Assembly: GCA_946621045.1 (NCBI GenBank)
Contig: CAMOOA010000035.1
Location: 1-10,179, forward strand
DNA from: an uncultured Erysipelotrichaceae bacterium
Lineage (GTDB): Bacteria > Bacillota_I > Bacilli_A > Erysipelotrichales > Erysipelotrichaceae
Direction of reading: 5' to 3'
DNA: 10,179 nt
The notes beneath the pieces were generated by a model, which was given only the letters and a program-made list of their open reading frames with translations, did no database searches and had not been told where the DNA came from. Position 1 is the stretch's first letter; each line of letters starts with the position of its first letter. The position numbers and the translations under genes were made by a program. Positions 1-5,940 of the stretch are shown one piece after another.

Positions 1-50
1 ACAGAGTTCATTCAGACCGCATGACTGTGAATGAACTCTGTTTTGTTTTT
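1..50. terminator. Strong hairpin terminator, probably bidirectional
   Basis: A perfect 14-bp inverted repeat lies at 1-14 and 28-41 (left arm ACAGAGTTCATTCA) with a 13-nt loop. On the plus strand it is followed by TTTTGTTTTT (41-50), so it can stop rightward transcription arriving from the left of the window. On the minus strand it begins about 20 nt after the stop codon of the nucleotidyltransferase gene and would fold equally well there. The U-tract needed for that direction would lie beyond the window edge, so bidirectionality is inferred. The arm may also extend further left than can be seen. Confidence 0.8.
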
Positions 51-61
51 GTGACGATGGA

Positions 62-1336
62 TCAGTATTCTTCCGGTTCGATCTCGAATTCGATCATCGT
101 TTCGATCAGTTCGATATCGGTATCCGCATTGATCTGCCACTTTTCGCCGTCCTGGATCGTGAAAATCGTTCCGGGCTTCATTTTTTCTCCGGCGCCGCGC
201 AGCACGGTGAGCGTTTTGCGTACGCCGATGTCGGTTTTGATCACAACGGAGGATCCGGCACGGACGGTGAGAAGGGAGGTTTCGCTGCTTTCGCTGCGGT
301 GCAGAACTTCCTTGCTGCCGTAGCGCTTGCCGATGACACGCGGTTCCAGCCAGACCTGATCGACAATGCTCTTGAGATCCGGAATCCGGTCTTTCTCCGC
401 AACGAGAATGCCGTCGCGTCCGGCCGCAATTACCAGGTTCTTTGCACCCATTGCAAGGATCGGAAGATCCAGATGATTGACGATCAGGGTGTCTTCACAC
501 TGATCATCACGGACAACCTGTCCGATATCCGCATTTTTCAGAAGTCCGGCCATTCCGGTCCAGGTGCCTGCGTCGGTCCAGGTACCGTTGTAGCGTTTTA
601 CGGCAATGTTTGGCTCTTTCTCTACAACCGCATAATCAAAACTGATCTGCTTGAGTTCGGGATAACGCTGAATCAGATTTGCATAGCTGGAACTTCCGAA
701 TACCCGGTCGGCACGCCGCAGGAGGTATTCAAGCCTGCATGCAAATACGCCGGCGTTCCAGAGCGCATGATCTTCCTCGATATATTTCCTTGCGGTCTCG
801 GTATCCGGCTTCTCACGGAATTCCCGGACTGCGCTTACCTCATCCGAAGAGGCGGGGATGATATAACCGTATTTGTCGCTCGGAAATGCCGGTTCAATTC
901 CCATCAGCACAAGGCTGGCGCTGCCGGAGTTAAGGATTTCCTCCAGGCTGAACAATGATTCATAAAAGGAGTGGTCCGCATAGCTGTCCACGGAAAAAAT
1001 AACGATGGTTTCCTGCGGATCAACATGATCGTGGTCCTTCAGATAGGAAGCCGCAAGGGAAATCGCAGGAAATGTATTTCGGCGGCTCGGCTCGCCGGTC
1101 AGCGAGACATCAAAGCCTAGCTGACTGCGCACTTCTTCCGTCTGAACACGACCGGCTGCGATCGTTACCTGCATGTCCGGATCGATTTCACGAATCTCGG
1201 AGATCGCATGTTCCAGCATGGAGCGGTAATTGCCGTTTCCGTCATCAAACAGCTGTGCAAATTGTTTGGAATGGACATTATTGGAAATCGGCCAGAGACG
1301 TTTTCCGCCGCCTCCGCATAACAGAATCATTTTCAT
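62..1336 (-). CDS. Mannose-1-phosphate guanylyltransferase-type sugar nucleotidyltransferase
   Basis: A 424-aa cytosolic enzyme expected to convert mannose-1-phosphate and GTP to GDP-mannose, a donor for mannosylated glycans or glycolipids. Visible motifs in order: nucleotide-binding GGGGKRLWP (residues 8-16), EPSRRNTFPAI (82-92), the Firmicutes-style VDSYADHSFY segment (116-125) where other family members carry a PADH-type motif, FREKPD (173-178), WNAGVF (193-198), SFDYAVVEK (232-240) and WTDAGTW (253-259). Residues from about 335 to 424 form a beta-rich, cupin-like tail. That tail lacks the histidines that bind metal in bifunctional isomerase/guanylyltransferases, so I expect transferase activity only. 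The start is the first ATG, with GAGG 11 nt upstream; Met3 is the alternative. The gene lies 94 nt downstream of the Ppx/GppA gene on the same strand but has its own candidate promoter. Family assignment is firm. The exact sugar and nucleotide are inferred from motifs, and the gene could be called manC. Confidence 0.88.
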   Translation of the reverse strand: MKMILLCGGGGKRLWPISNNVHSKQFAQLFDDGNGNYRSMLEHAISEIREIDPDMQVTIAAGRVQTEEVRSQLGFDVSLTGEPSRRNTFPAISLAASYLKDHDHVDPQETIVIFSVDSYADHSFYESLFSLEEILNSGSASLVLMGIEPAFPSDKYGYIIPASSDEVSAVREFREKPDTETARKYIEEDHALWNAGVFACRLEYLLRRADRVFGSSSYANLIQRYPELKQISFDYAVVEKEPNIAVKRYNGTWTDAGTWTGMAGLLKNADIGQVVRDDQCEDTLIVNHLDLPILAMGAKNLVIAAGRDGILVAEKDRIPDLKSIVDQVWLEPRVIGKRYGSKEVLHRSESSETSLLTVRAGSSVVIKTDIGVRKTLTVLRGAGEKMKPGTIFTIQDGEKWQINADTDIELIETMIEFEIEPEEY

Positions 1337-1366
1337 AGATTATCTGGCCTCAACCTTCTTATCCGT

Positions 1367-1395
1367 ATTATAAAGAATAAATTACGGAAGGGGAA
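1367..1395 (-). promoter_or_regulatory. Candidate promoter for the guanylyltransferase gene
   Basis: Read on the minus strand, a consensus -10 TATAAT (complement of 1367-1372) is preceded at exactly 17 bp by TTCCCC (complement of 1390-1395), which matches TTGACA at only three of six positions. The -10 lies about 30 nt before the ATG at 1336. A good -10, correct spacing and correct placement support it; the weak -35 limits confidence. Confidence 0.5.
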
Positions 1396-1430
1396 CAGCG
1401 CTTTTCAGACAGGCGTCAGAGCAGCGCGTT

Positions 1431-2297
1431 TCAGTGCGCTCCGGCATGTTTCAGAAGATAGCCTTCACGGACACAGCCGGCAGAGATGCGGACCGTATCC
1501 GCATGATAGGCAATCATGATCTCCTTTAACATATTCAGTCCCGGCGCAAGAACCGCCCATCGTCCCGGCGTGATCACTTTTTTCATGGACGCCGTGATCG
1601 AAGGATCTTCGTTTTTCAGTCCGTCAAGAAGCGTGCTCACGATTTCAAGCGTGACCGGTGTGCCGGGATACAGATCTTCCGCCATCAGTGCGCATGCCCG
1701 CGCGGTTCCTCCGATGCCAATCAGATTTTCAGACGGCGTATCCAGCAGGGAGGGACAGGCTTTGAAGGCATCACGGAGATACGCCTGCGCGGTTTCCGGG
1801 GTCACCGGAAGCTCCTTCAGGCGCACACAGCCCGCCGGAAGCGAAAAGGATGCATGAATGGTGCCGTCCCGAAAGGAAATAAGTTCCGTGGATCCGCCGC
1901 CGATGTCGAAGGCATTGCCGTCCATGACATCCGCGCAGTCGATGCGGGAACCGTAAAAATCATATTCGGCTTCTTCTTCGCCGCTCAGCGGATCGATGGA
2001 AAATCCGCTTTCCGCAAGCCGGGAGAGGAATTCTTCCGTATTCGAAAGCCGGCGCCACGGCTCGGTGATGAATGCAAAACAGGTATCGACCCGGTGCTCT
2101 TCGAGCAGACTCCGGTAACGCGCAAGCACCGCAAGGGTCTTCTCAATGCCTTCCGGCTTCATGTATCCGTGATCGTTGTAGCTGACAAGATGGACCGGTT
2201 CGGACCAGTATTCCTTTACATGTACCGGATCAATGGAATCGTAGATGATCAGAACGACCGTGTTGGATCCGATGTCGACAATACCGTACTGTTTCAT
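1431..2297 (-). CDS. Ppx/GppA family phosphatase (short form)
   Basis: A 288-aa protein of the ASKHA-fold exopolyphosphatase / guanosine pentaphosphate phosphatase family, which hydrolyses inorganic polyphosphate or pppGpp in the cytoplasm. Motifs seen: VDIGSNTVVL (7-16, phosphate 1), SGEEEAEYDF (105-114), FDIGGGSTEL (130-139, phosphate 2), IGIGGTAR (193-200) and SAGCVREGYL (272-281). The protein ends there, so the C-terminal HD-like domain of the roughly 500-aa E. coli Ppx and GppA is absent; short two-domain forms near 300 aa are common in Gram-positive bacteria. An upstream in-frame ATG at 2336 would add 13 arginine-rich residues. I reject it because AGGAGG sits 6 nt before the ATG at 2297 and the conserved N-terminus begins there. 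Whether it prefers polyphosphate or pppGpp cannot be read from the sequence. Confidence 0.9.
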   Translation of the reverse strand: MKQYGIVDIGSNTVVLIIYDSIDPVHVKEYWSEPVHLVSYNDHGYMKPEGIEKTLAVLARYRSLLEEHRVDTCFAFITEPWRRLSNTEEFLSRLAESGFSIDPLSGEEEAEYDFYGSRIDCADVMDGNAFDIGGGSTELISFRDGTIHASFSLPAGCVRLKELPVTPETAQAYLRDAFKACPSLLDTPSENLIGIGGTARACALMAEDLYPGTPVTLEIVSTLLDGLKNEDPSITASMKKVITPGRWAVLAPGLNMLKEIMIAYHADTVRISAGCVREGYLLKHAGAH

Positions 2298-2405
2298 GAA
2301 AGACCTCCTGTATCTGCTTCTGTGCCGACGTGTCATGCGGAACAGAATTGGGTTACTATATATTTTACAGAATTATATTCACAGCAGAGGAGTTAACGGA
2401 AATCT
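2298..2405. promoter_or_regulatory. Divergent intergenic region between ppx/gppA-like and GT4 genes
   Basis: This 108-bp spacer must hold the start signals for two divergently transcribed genes. Its centre (about 2351-2380) is AT-rich. It contains TATATT at 2374-2379 on the plus strand and TATAAT- and TATAGT-like hexamers on the minus strand in the same stretch. I could not pair any of them with a good -35 at 16-18 bp, so the exact promoters are not assigned. For the glycosyltransferase, AGAGGAG at 2386-2392 is the likely ribosome site, 13 nt from its ATG, which is rather long. Confidence 0.4.
2304..2309 (-). promoter_or_regulatory. Ribosome binding site that fixes the Ppx/GppA start
   Basis: Perfect AGGAGG on the minus strand, 6 nt before the ATG at 2297. 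It decides between that ATG and the in-frame upstream ATG at 2336. Confidence 0.85.
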
Positions 2406-3563
2406 ATGAAAATCGGAGAATTCAGTGATTCCTTCCTTCCCGTTGTCGACGGAGTCGGAAGAGTCGCCTACAGTTATTGCGATCATATTGCGCGAAAGGG
2501 ACATGAGTGCTCCGCCATTGTACCCCTGACAGACATGGGATACCGTGGCCGGTACCCGTTTGAAATCATCGATTACTACAGCAAGTCACTTCCCGGCATG
2601 CCGCAGTACAAACTGGGTGCTCCGGTCATTGACGAGCATTACCAACAGCATCTTTCCATGGCGGAGTTTGATATCGTTCATATCCATACACCGTTTATTG
2701 CCGGTCAGGAAGGCATCCGCTATGCAAGAAAACACGGTGTTCCGCTTGTCGGAACCTTTCATTCCAAATACTACGATGACTTTTATCAGATCAGCGGTTC
2801 CCGGATTCTGGCCGGGCTTTCGACCGATGTCATGATGGCGGAGTTCTTCAATAAGTGCGACGAGGTCTGGACTCTGACGGAAAACAGCGCAAGAACACTG
2901 AAGGCCTACGGATGCACAAAGAATATTTTCATTCTTCCCAACGGAATGGATGTGCATCCGGTCAGTGAGGAAACAAAGGACATTGCGGCCGCAAAATTCG
3001 GTCTTCGGCGTGATGTGCCGGTATTTCTCTATGTCGGCCAGCAGAACTGGAAAAAGGGTATCGGACAGATCCTTGAGGCATGCGCCGAACTGAAACAGGG
3101 CGGAACCGGATTTCAGCTTGTTCTTGCGGGACAGGGACCTCATGAAGAAGAAATCCGGAAACGGACGGAAGATCTCGGTCTTGCGGAAGATACGGTATTT
3201 ACCGGTCATATTCTTGACACTGAACTTCTGGACGGTCTCTACGGCGCGGCATCGCTTTTTGTCTTTCCGTCGGATTATGACACGTATGCGATGGTCGTAC
3301 GGGAAGCCGCAAATGCGGGAACCGCTTCCGTCTGTCTCAGAAACAGTGCGGCGGCGGAAGATATCACCGACGGGGAAAACGGCTTTCTCTGCGGCAGTGA
3401 TGCCGGTGATCTCTGTGCTGTGATGAAGCGCGCGGTTTCCGATCCGCAGCGTCTGAAGGAAATCGGAAGGAATGCCCGGAATACGCTTCCGCAGTCGTGG
3501 GATTCGATCATTGACCGGGCGCTGGAACGCTATCAGATTCTGATTGAAATGAAACGCCTGTGA
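2406..3563 (+). CDS. GT4-family glycosyltransferase
   Basis: A 385-aa retaining GT-B glycosyltransferase, expected to act at the cytoplasmic face of the membrane. The N-terminal acceptor domain opens with MKIGEFSDSFLPVVDGVGR (the DGV-type loop at 15-19) and contains VHIHTPF (91-97) and GTFHSKYYDDF (116-126). The donor domain contains LPNGMD (177-182), VGQQNWKKG (210-218) and the segment FPSDYDTYAMVVREA (287-301). At the usual E-x7-E site the first glutamate is Asp292 and the second is Glu300; a YDT-type variant occurs in relatives of glycolipid-forming GT4 enzymes. The style resembles diacylglycerol glucosyltransferases and alpha-mannosyltransferases, so glycolipid or teichoic-acid-anchor synthesis is plausible, but acceptor and donor are not determined. 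No signal peptide or clear membrane segment is visible. It stands directly upstream of pyrH on the same strand, 70 nt away, and pyrH has its own promoter. Confidence 0.85.
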   Translation: MKIGEFSDSFLPVVDGVGRVAYSYCDHIARKGHECSAIVPLTDMGYRGRYPFEIIDYYSKSLPGMPQYKLGAPVIDEHYQQHLSMAEFDIVHIHTPFIAGQEGIRYARKHGVPLVGTFHSKYYDDFYQISGSRILAGLSTDVMMAEFFNKCDEVWTLTENSARTLKAYGCTKNIFILPNGMDVHPVSEETKDIAAAKFGLRRDVPVFLYVGQQNWKKGIGQILEACAELKQGGTGFQLVLAGQGPHEEEIRKRTEDLGLAEDTVFTGHILDTELLDGLYGAASLFVFPSDYDTYAMVVREAANAGTASVCLRNSAAAEDITDGENGFLCGSDAGDLCAVMKRAVSDPQRLKEIGRNARNTLPQSWDSIIDRALERYQILIEMKRL

Positions 3564-3594
3564 TTCTCCTTTTCCATGCAGGGACGAACAGGCG
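3555..3594. repeat. Inverted repeat across the glycosyltransferase stop codon
   Basis: CGCCTGT at 3555-3561 is matched by ACAGGCG at 3588-3594, a 7-bp perfect inverted repeat with a 26-nt loop. The left arm includes the first base of the TGA stop and the right arm ends one base before the extended -10 of pyrH. There is no T-tract after it, so it is a poor intrinsic terminator. It could be a weak hairpin at the message end, an operator, or chance. Confidence 0.35.
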
Positions 3595-3595
3595 A

Positions 3596-3604
3596 TGCTA
3601 TAAT
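3596..3604 (+). promoter_or_regulatory. Extended -10 promoter of pyrH
   Basis: TGCTATAAT is a perfect extended -10 (TG-N-TATAAT). No recognisable -35 lies 16-18 bp upstream, which an extended -10 tolerates. The predicted start of transcription is about 3611-3612, giving a leader of roughly 22 nt that contains the ribosome site AGAGGA at 3620-3625. This fits an independent start for pyrH-frr separate from the upstream glycosyltransferase. Confidence 0.7.
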
Positions 3605-3633
3605 TGATTGCAGGAAAGCAGAGGATTTTAAAC

Positions 3634-4335
3634 ATGTATAAGCGTATCCTTTTGAAGCTGAGCGGCGAAGCACTGGCCGGGGAAGGAAAGACCTTCGATC
3701 CGATAGTGCTGGATCGTCTTGCGGAGGATATCAGAGATATCCAGAATCTCGGTGTTGAAACCGCAATTGTTGTCGGCGGAGGAAACTTCATCCGCGGCAA
3801 GAATCTCACGGAGATCGGCATCGAGCGGGTTCAGGGAGATTATATGGGCATGCTGGCGACGATCATCAATGCGCTGGCGCTTCAGTCCAGTTTTGAGCGG
3901 CACGGGCTTGATACCCGTGTGCAGACAAGCATCGATATCACCAAGGTCGCAGAACCGTTCATTGTACGGCGGGCGACCCGTCATCTCGAAAAGGGAAGAA
4001 TTGTCATCTTCGGCGGCGGAACCGGTTCTCCGTATTTTTCCACCGATACCACAGCGGCACTCCGCGCTTCGGAAATCAAGGCGGATGTCATTCTCATGGC
4101 AAAGAACGGCGTAGACGGCGTTTACAGCGCAGATCCGAAGAAGGATCCCAATGCGGTCCGCTACGATCAGCTGAGTTATATGGATGTTCTGAACAAGGGA
4201 CTTCAGGTCATGGACAGCACTGCCATCAGTATGTGCATGGACAACAAAATGGAACTGAGCGTCTTCAACATGAATGAACCTGGCAACCTTGTAAAAGCAG
4301 TTCAGGAAACTGCAGTTTGCACCATCATTCGATAA
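3634..4335 (+). CDS. pyrH: Uridylate kinase (UMP kinase)
   Basis: A 233-aa enzyme of the amino-acid-kinase fold that phosphorylates UMP to UDP with ATP, the essential bacterial step in pyrimidine nucleotide synthesis; the family acts as a cytosolic hexamer. Motifs: KLSGEALAG (8-16), [10 protein letters not shown] (46-55), the [10 protein letters not shown] segment (65-74), [19 protein letters not shown] (127-145) and [12 protein letters not shown] (161-172). Length is normal for the family. The start is the ATG at 3634, with AGAGGA 8 nt upstream. An in-frame TTG at 3604 would lie on the last base of the promoter -10 and is rejected. frr follows after 26 nt, the usual partner in Bacillota, but tsf, which normally precedes pyrH, is replaced here by the glycosyltransferase gene. 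Confidence 0.97.
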   Translation: MYKRILLKLSGEALAGEGKTFDPIVLDRLAEDIRDIQNLGVETAIVVGGGNFIRGKNLTEIGIERVQGDYMGMLATIINALALQSSFERHGLDTRVQTSIDITKVAEPFIVRRATRHLEKGRIVIFGGGTGSPYFSTDTTAALRASEIKADVILMAKNGVDGVYSADPKKDPNAVRYDQLSYMDVLNKGLQVMDSTAISMCMDNKMELSVFNMNEPGNLVKAVQETAVCTIIR

Positions 4336-4344
4336 TAAGCAGGC

Positions 4345-4350
4345 AGGAGG
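4345..4350 (+). promoter_or_regulatory. Ribosome binding site that fixes the frr start
   Basis: AGGAGG, 11 nt before the ATG at 4362. It rules out the in-frame upstream ATG at 4317, which lies inside pyrH and would add 15 non-conserved residues. Confidence 0.8.
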
Positions 4351-4361
4351 AAAGAAAAAGT

Positions 4362-4910
4362 ATGGCTTATCCAATCGTAGATTCCAGTGAAAAGAAGATG
4401 AACGGGGCGATTGAGCACCTGAAGGAAGATCTTCTCACGATCCGCACCGGCATGGCGAACGCCGGTATGCTGAACAATGTCAATGTTGAGTATTACGGAA
4501 GCCCGACACCGCTGAATCAGATTGCCGGAATCAAGGTCGAAGAAGGCAGAACGCTTGTCATCAAACCGTATGATCCGTCCAGCCTGAAGGATATTGAAAA
4601 GGCAATCAACACCGCAAATCTCGGCATTGCGCCGCAGAATGACGGCAGTGTGATCCGTCTTGCCGTTCCGCAGATGACGGAAGAGACACGTAAGGAAATG
4701 GTCAAGAAGGTCAACAAGATGGCGGAAGAAGCGAAGGTCGCAATCCGTAACATCCGCCGCGATGCGAATACGGCGGTCAAGAATGACAAGACCATGGATG
4801 AAGATATCCAGAAGGATGCACAGGAAGAAATTCAGAAGCTGACCGACAGGTTCACAAAGATGGCAGAAGAAACTGCCGCGAAGAAATCCAAAGAAGTACT
4901 CGGCAAATAA
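4362..4910 (+). CDS. frr: Ribosome recycling factor
   Basis: A 182-aa soluble factor that, with EF-G, splits the post-termination ribosome so that subunits can be reused. The sequence shows the family's two parts. The first and third helices of the coiled bundle are at about 1-30 and 105-182; the latter is very rich in Lys and Glu and includes KMAEEAKVAIRNIRRDAN (119-136), the conserved basic ribosome-contact helix. The beta-rich domain is between them, with VEYYGSPTPLNQIA (42-55) and LVIKPYDPSSL (65-75). The RTGRA-type motif near residue 28 reads RTGMAN here. Length is close to the usual 185 aa. It is co-transcribed with pyrH and ends 12 nt before a strong terminator, so it closes that unit. 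Confidence 0.97.
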   Translation: MAYPIVDSSEKKMNGAIEHLKEDLLTIRTGMANAGMLNNVNVEYYGSPTPLNQIAGIKVEEGRTLVIKPYDPSSLKDIEKAINTANLGIAPQNDGSVIRLAVPQMTEETRKEMVKKVNKMAEEAKVAIRNIRRDANTAVKNDKTMDEDIQKDAQEEIQKLTDRFTKMAEETAAKKSKEVLGK

Positions 4911-4922
4911 TGATGCGTAAAC

Positions 4923-4957
4923 ACTGCGGATTCAGAAAAAGGATCCGCAGTATTTTT
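4923..4957 (+). terminator. Rho-independent terminator after frr
   Basis: A perfect 9-bp stem ACTGCGGAT (4923-4931) / ATCCGCAGT (4943-4951), extendable inwards by a G-U and a C-G pair, encloses an A-rich loop and is followed by ATTTTT. It starts 12 nt after the frr stop codon. I see no promoter between it and the ABC ATPase start, so that gene may depend on readthrough. Confidence 0.85.
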
Positions 4958-4985
4958 AATCAAACAGGAAAGATACAGAACGATC

Positions 4986-5642
4986 ATGGCCTATCTGTCG
5001 GTGGAACATATTACATGCGGTTATCCGGACACCCCGGTTCTCCGGGATGTTTCTTTCAGCGCGGAGAAGGGAAACTGCGTCTGTATCAGCGGCCCGAGCG
5101 GTGTTGGAAAAACAACATTGTTAAAAGTGGTGGCCGGTCTTCTCAAGCCGGACGCGGGAAATGTCCTGCTTGAGGGAATCGATATCACGGACCGTCCTGC
5201 TTCGGACCGGCGGATGGCGATGATCTTTCAGAATGCCGGTCTGTTTCCGCATACGAAAGTCCGCCATAACATCGCCTACGGACTTCATAAACTCGGTTAC
5301 GGGGAACCGGAGATCACGCGGATGACGGAAGAGACGGCATCGCTGCTTCATATCAGGGAACAGCTGGACAGATATCCCGGCTCGCTTTCCGGCGGGCAGC
5401 TGCAGCGGGCAGGCATCGCCCGTGCCCTTGTGCGGAAACCGGAAATCCTTCTTCTGGATGAACCGTTCAGCAGTCTGGACAAACCGCTGCGCGCGGAACT
5501 GATTCAGGAACTGGACCGGATCCGCAGAGACCGCGGTATGACAATGATCTATGTTACGCATGATGTGGATGAAATCCGGGAGTGCGCAGACGCCGTTGTC
5601 GAACTTCGCCCGGCAGCTGAGCACCTTGTATCTGCTCAGTGA
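4986..5642 (+). CDS. ABC transporter ATP-binding protein, stand-alone
   Basis: A 218-aa nucleotide-binding subunit that would power an ABC importer or exporter at the inner face of the membrane. All catalytic motifs are intact: Walker A GPSGVGKT (36-43), Q-loop FQN with Gln82, signature LSGGQ (134-138), Walker B ILLLDE (154-159), D-loop SSLD (162-165) and switch His192 in THD. The [16 protein letters not shown] segment (74-89) resembles MalK/UgpC and PotA/CysA-type ATPases, but the protein stops after the core, without the C-terminal TOBE/regulatory domain of those roughly 350-aa proteins. No permease or binding protein is encoded nearby, so the substrate is unknown. AGGAAAG 13 nt upstream is a weak ribosome site for the ATG at 4986. 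It follows a terminator and precedes the rubredoxin gene by 32 nt. The family call is firm; the transport role is open. Confidence 0.9.
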   Translation: MAYLSVEHITCGYPDTPVLRDVSFSAEKGNCVCISGPSGVGKTTLLKVVAGLLKPDAGNVLLEGIDITDRPASDRRMAMIFQNAGLFPHTKVRHNIAYGLHKLGYGEPEITRMTEETASLLHIREQLDRYPGSLSGGQLQRAGIARALVRKPEILLLDEPFSSLDKPLRAELIQELDRIRRDRGMTMIYVTHDVDEIRECADAVVELRPAAEHLVSAQ

Positions 5643-5660
5643 ATCCGTTATGCTTCAGAC

Positions 5661-5666
5661 AGGAGG
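5661..5666 (+). promoter_or_regulatory. Ribosome binding site that fixes the rubredoxin start
   Basis: AGGAGG with an 8-nt spacer to the ATG at 5675. It rules out the in-frame ATG at 5639, which would overlap the ATPase stop and add 12 residues unlike any rubredoxin. Confidence 0.85.
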
Positions 5667-5674
5667 AATGTTTT

Positions 5675-5833
5675 ATGGATCAGTATGAATGCCCGTGCGG
5701 ATATATTTATATTCCGGAAGAAGGTGACCCGGATAACAATATTCCTGCAGGAACTCCATTTGAAGATCTGCCCGACGACTGGATGTGTCCGGTCTGTGCC
5801 TGCGGCAAGGAACAGTTCGTAAAATGCGAGTGA
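5675..5833 (+). CDS. Rubredoxin with an atypical first iron knuckle
   Basis: A 52-aa one-iron electron carrier of the cytoplasm, the usual partner of rubrerythrin, flavodiiron proteins or superoxide reductase in oxygen and peroxide defence of anaerobes. The core matches the family closely: GYIY (9-12), EEGDPD (15-20), [13 protein letters not shown] (24-36) and CPVC (38-41). Two features are odd. The first knuckle reads C6-P-C8-G, one residue shorter than the usual C-x2-C-G; the codons TGC CCG TGC make this unambiguous. The second knuckle reads C-P-V-C-A-C-G, with Ala42 in place of the usual glycine and an additional Cys43; Cys51 is also extra. Cys6, Cys8, Cys38 and Cys41 are the presumed ligands. 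It lies 32 nt after the ABC ATPase gene and ends 10 nt before a terminator. Its redox partner is not in the window. Confidence 0.93.
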   Translation: MDQYECPCGYIYIPEEGDPDNNIPAGTPFEDLPDDWMCPVCACGKEQFVKCE

Positions 5834-5843
5834 CAGTTTTCTG

Positions 5844-5865
5844 AAACCGGTTCTGCCGGTTTTTT
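5844..5865 (+). terminator. Rho-independent terminator after rubredoxin
   Basis: AAACCGG (5844-5850) pairs with CCGGTTT (5856-5862) around a 5-nt loop, and the T-run continues to 5865. It starts 10 nt after the rubredoxin stop codon and insulates this unit from uppS. Confidence 0.85.
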
Positions 5866-5887
5866 CTGACGGAGACAGAAGTCTTAT

Positions 5888-5902
5888 TTTGACGGTGTCA
5901 AA
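5888..5902. promoter_or_regulatory. Perfect palindrome upstream of the uppS promoter (candidate operator)
   Basis: TTTGACGGTGTCAAA is a perfect 6-3-6 inverted repeat. Its centre (5895) lies about 45 bp before the predicted uppS transcription start, and the promoter has no recognisable -35. That position suits an activator site. A DNA-binding role is inferred; no regulator is identified, and the TTGACG within it has no -10 at proper spacing. Confidence 0.4.
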
Positions 5903-5924
5903 TGTGTCTGCGTTTTGTGAACAA

Positions 5925-5933
5925 TGGTATAAT
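5925..5933 (+). promoter_or_regulatory. Extended -10 promoter of the uppS operon
   Basis: TGGTATAAT is a perfect extended -10. The hexamer 17 bp upstream (5905-5910, TGTCTG) does not resemble a -35. The predicted +1 is 5939-5941, that is, at or within two bases of the uppS start codon at 5941. The element follows a terminator and precedes a run of tightly coupled genes, so it probably drives uppS through rseP and perhaps galE. Confidence 0.72.
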
Positions 5934-5940
5934 TCTGCAT

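Noticed and set aside
287..301. In the GT4 enzyme (residue positions 287-301), Asp292 replacing the first Glu of E-x7-E as a sign of inactivation
   Set aside because: A YDT-type version of this motif is found in functional GT4 relatives, and the second Glu and other donor-site motifs are intact. The coordinates given here are protein residues; the DNA lies near 3264-3308.
299..958. A 219-codon plus-strand open frame inside the guanylyltransferase gene
   Set aside because: The opposite strand encodes all the nucleotidyltransferase motifs; this frame has none and no ribosome site.
1381..1430. Possible terminator between the Ppx/GppA and guanylyltransferase genes
   Set aside because: Several AGCGC/GCGCT repeats can form short stems, but none is followed by a T-tract on the minus strand.
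2586..3821. A 411-codon open frame on the minus strand opposite the glycosyltransferase and the start of pyrH
   Set aside because: It is longer than the real gene, but it has no ribosome site, shows no recognisable motif and is rich in Arg, Ser and Phe as expected of an antisense shadow. It also overlaps two genes with clear family motifs.
5626..5654. TTGTAT and TATGCT with a 17-bp spacer, a possible rubredoxin promoter
   Set aside because: The hexamers match at only 3/6 and 4/6, and the predicted start of transcription would fall on the first base of the ribosome site, leaving no usable leader.
5889..5917. TTGACG as a -35 element for uppS
   Set aside because: It is 33 bp from the TATAAT at 5928, far too distant, and no -10 lies at 16-18 bp; it is better read as half of the palindrome.
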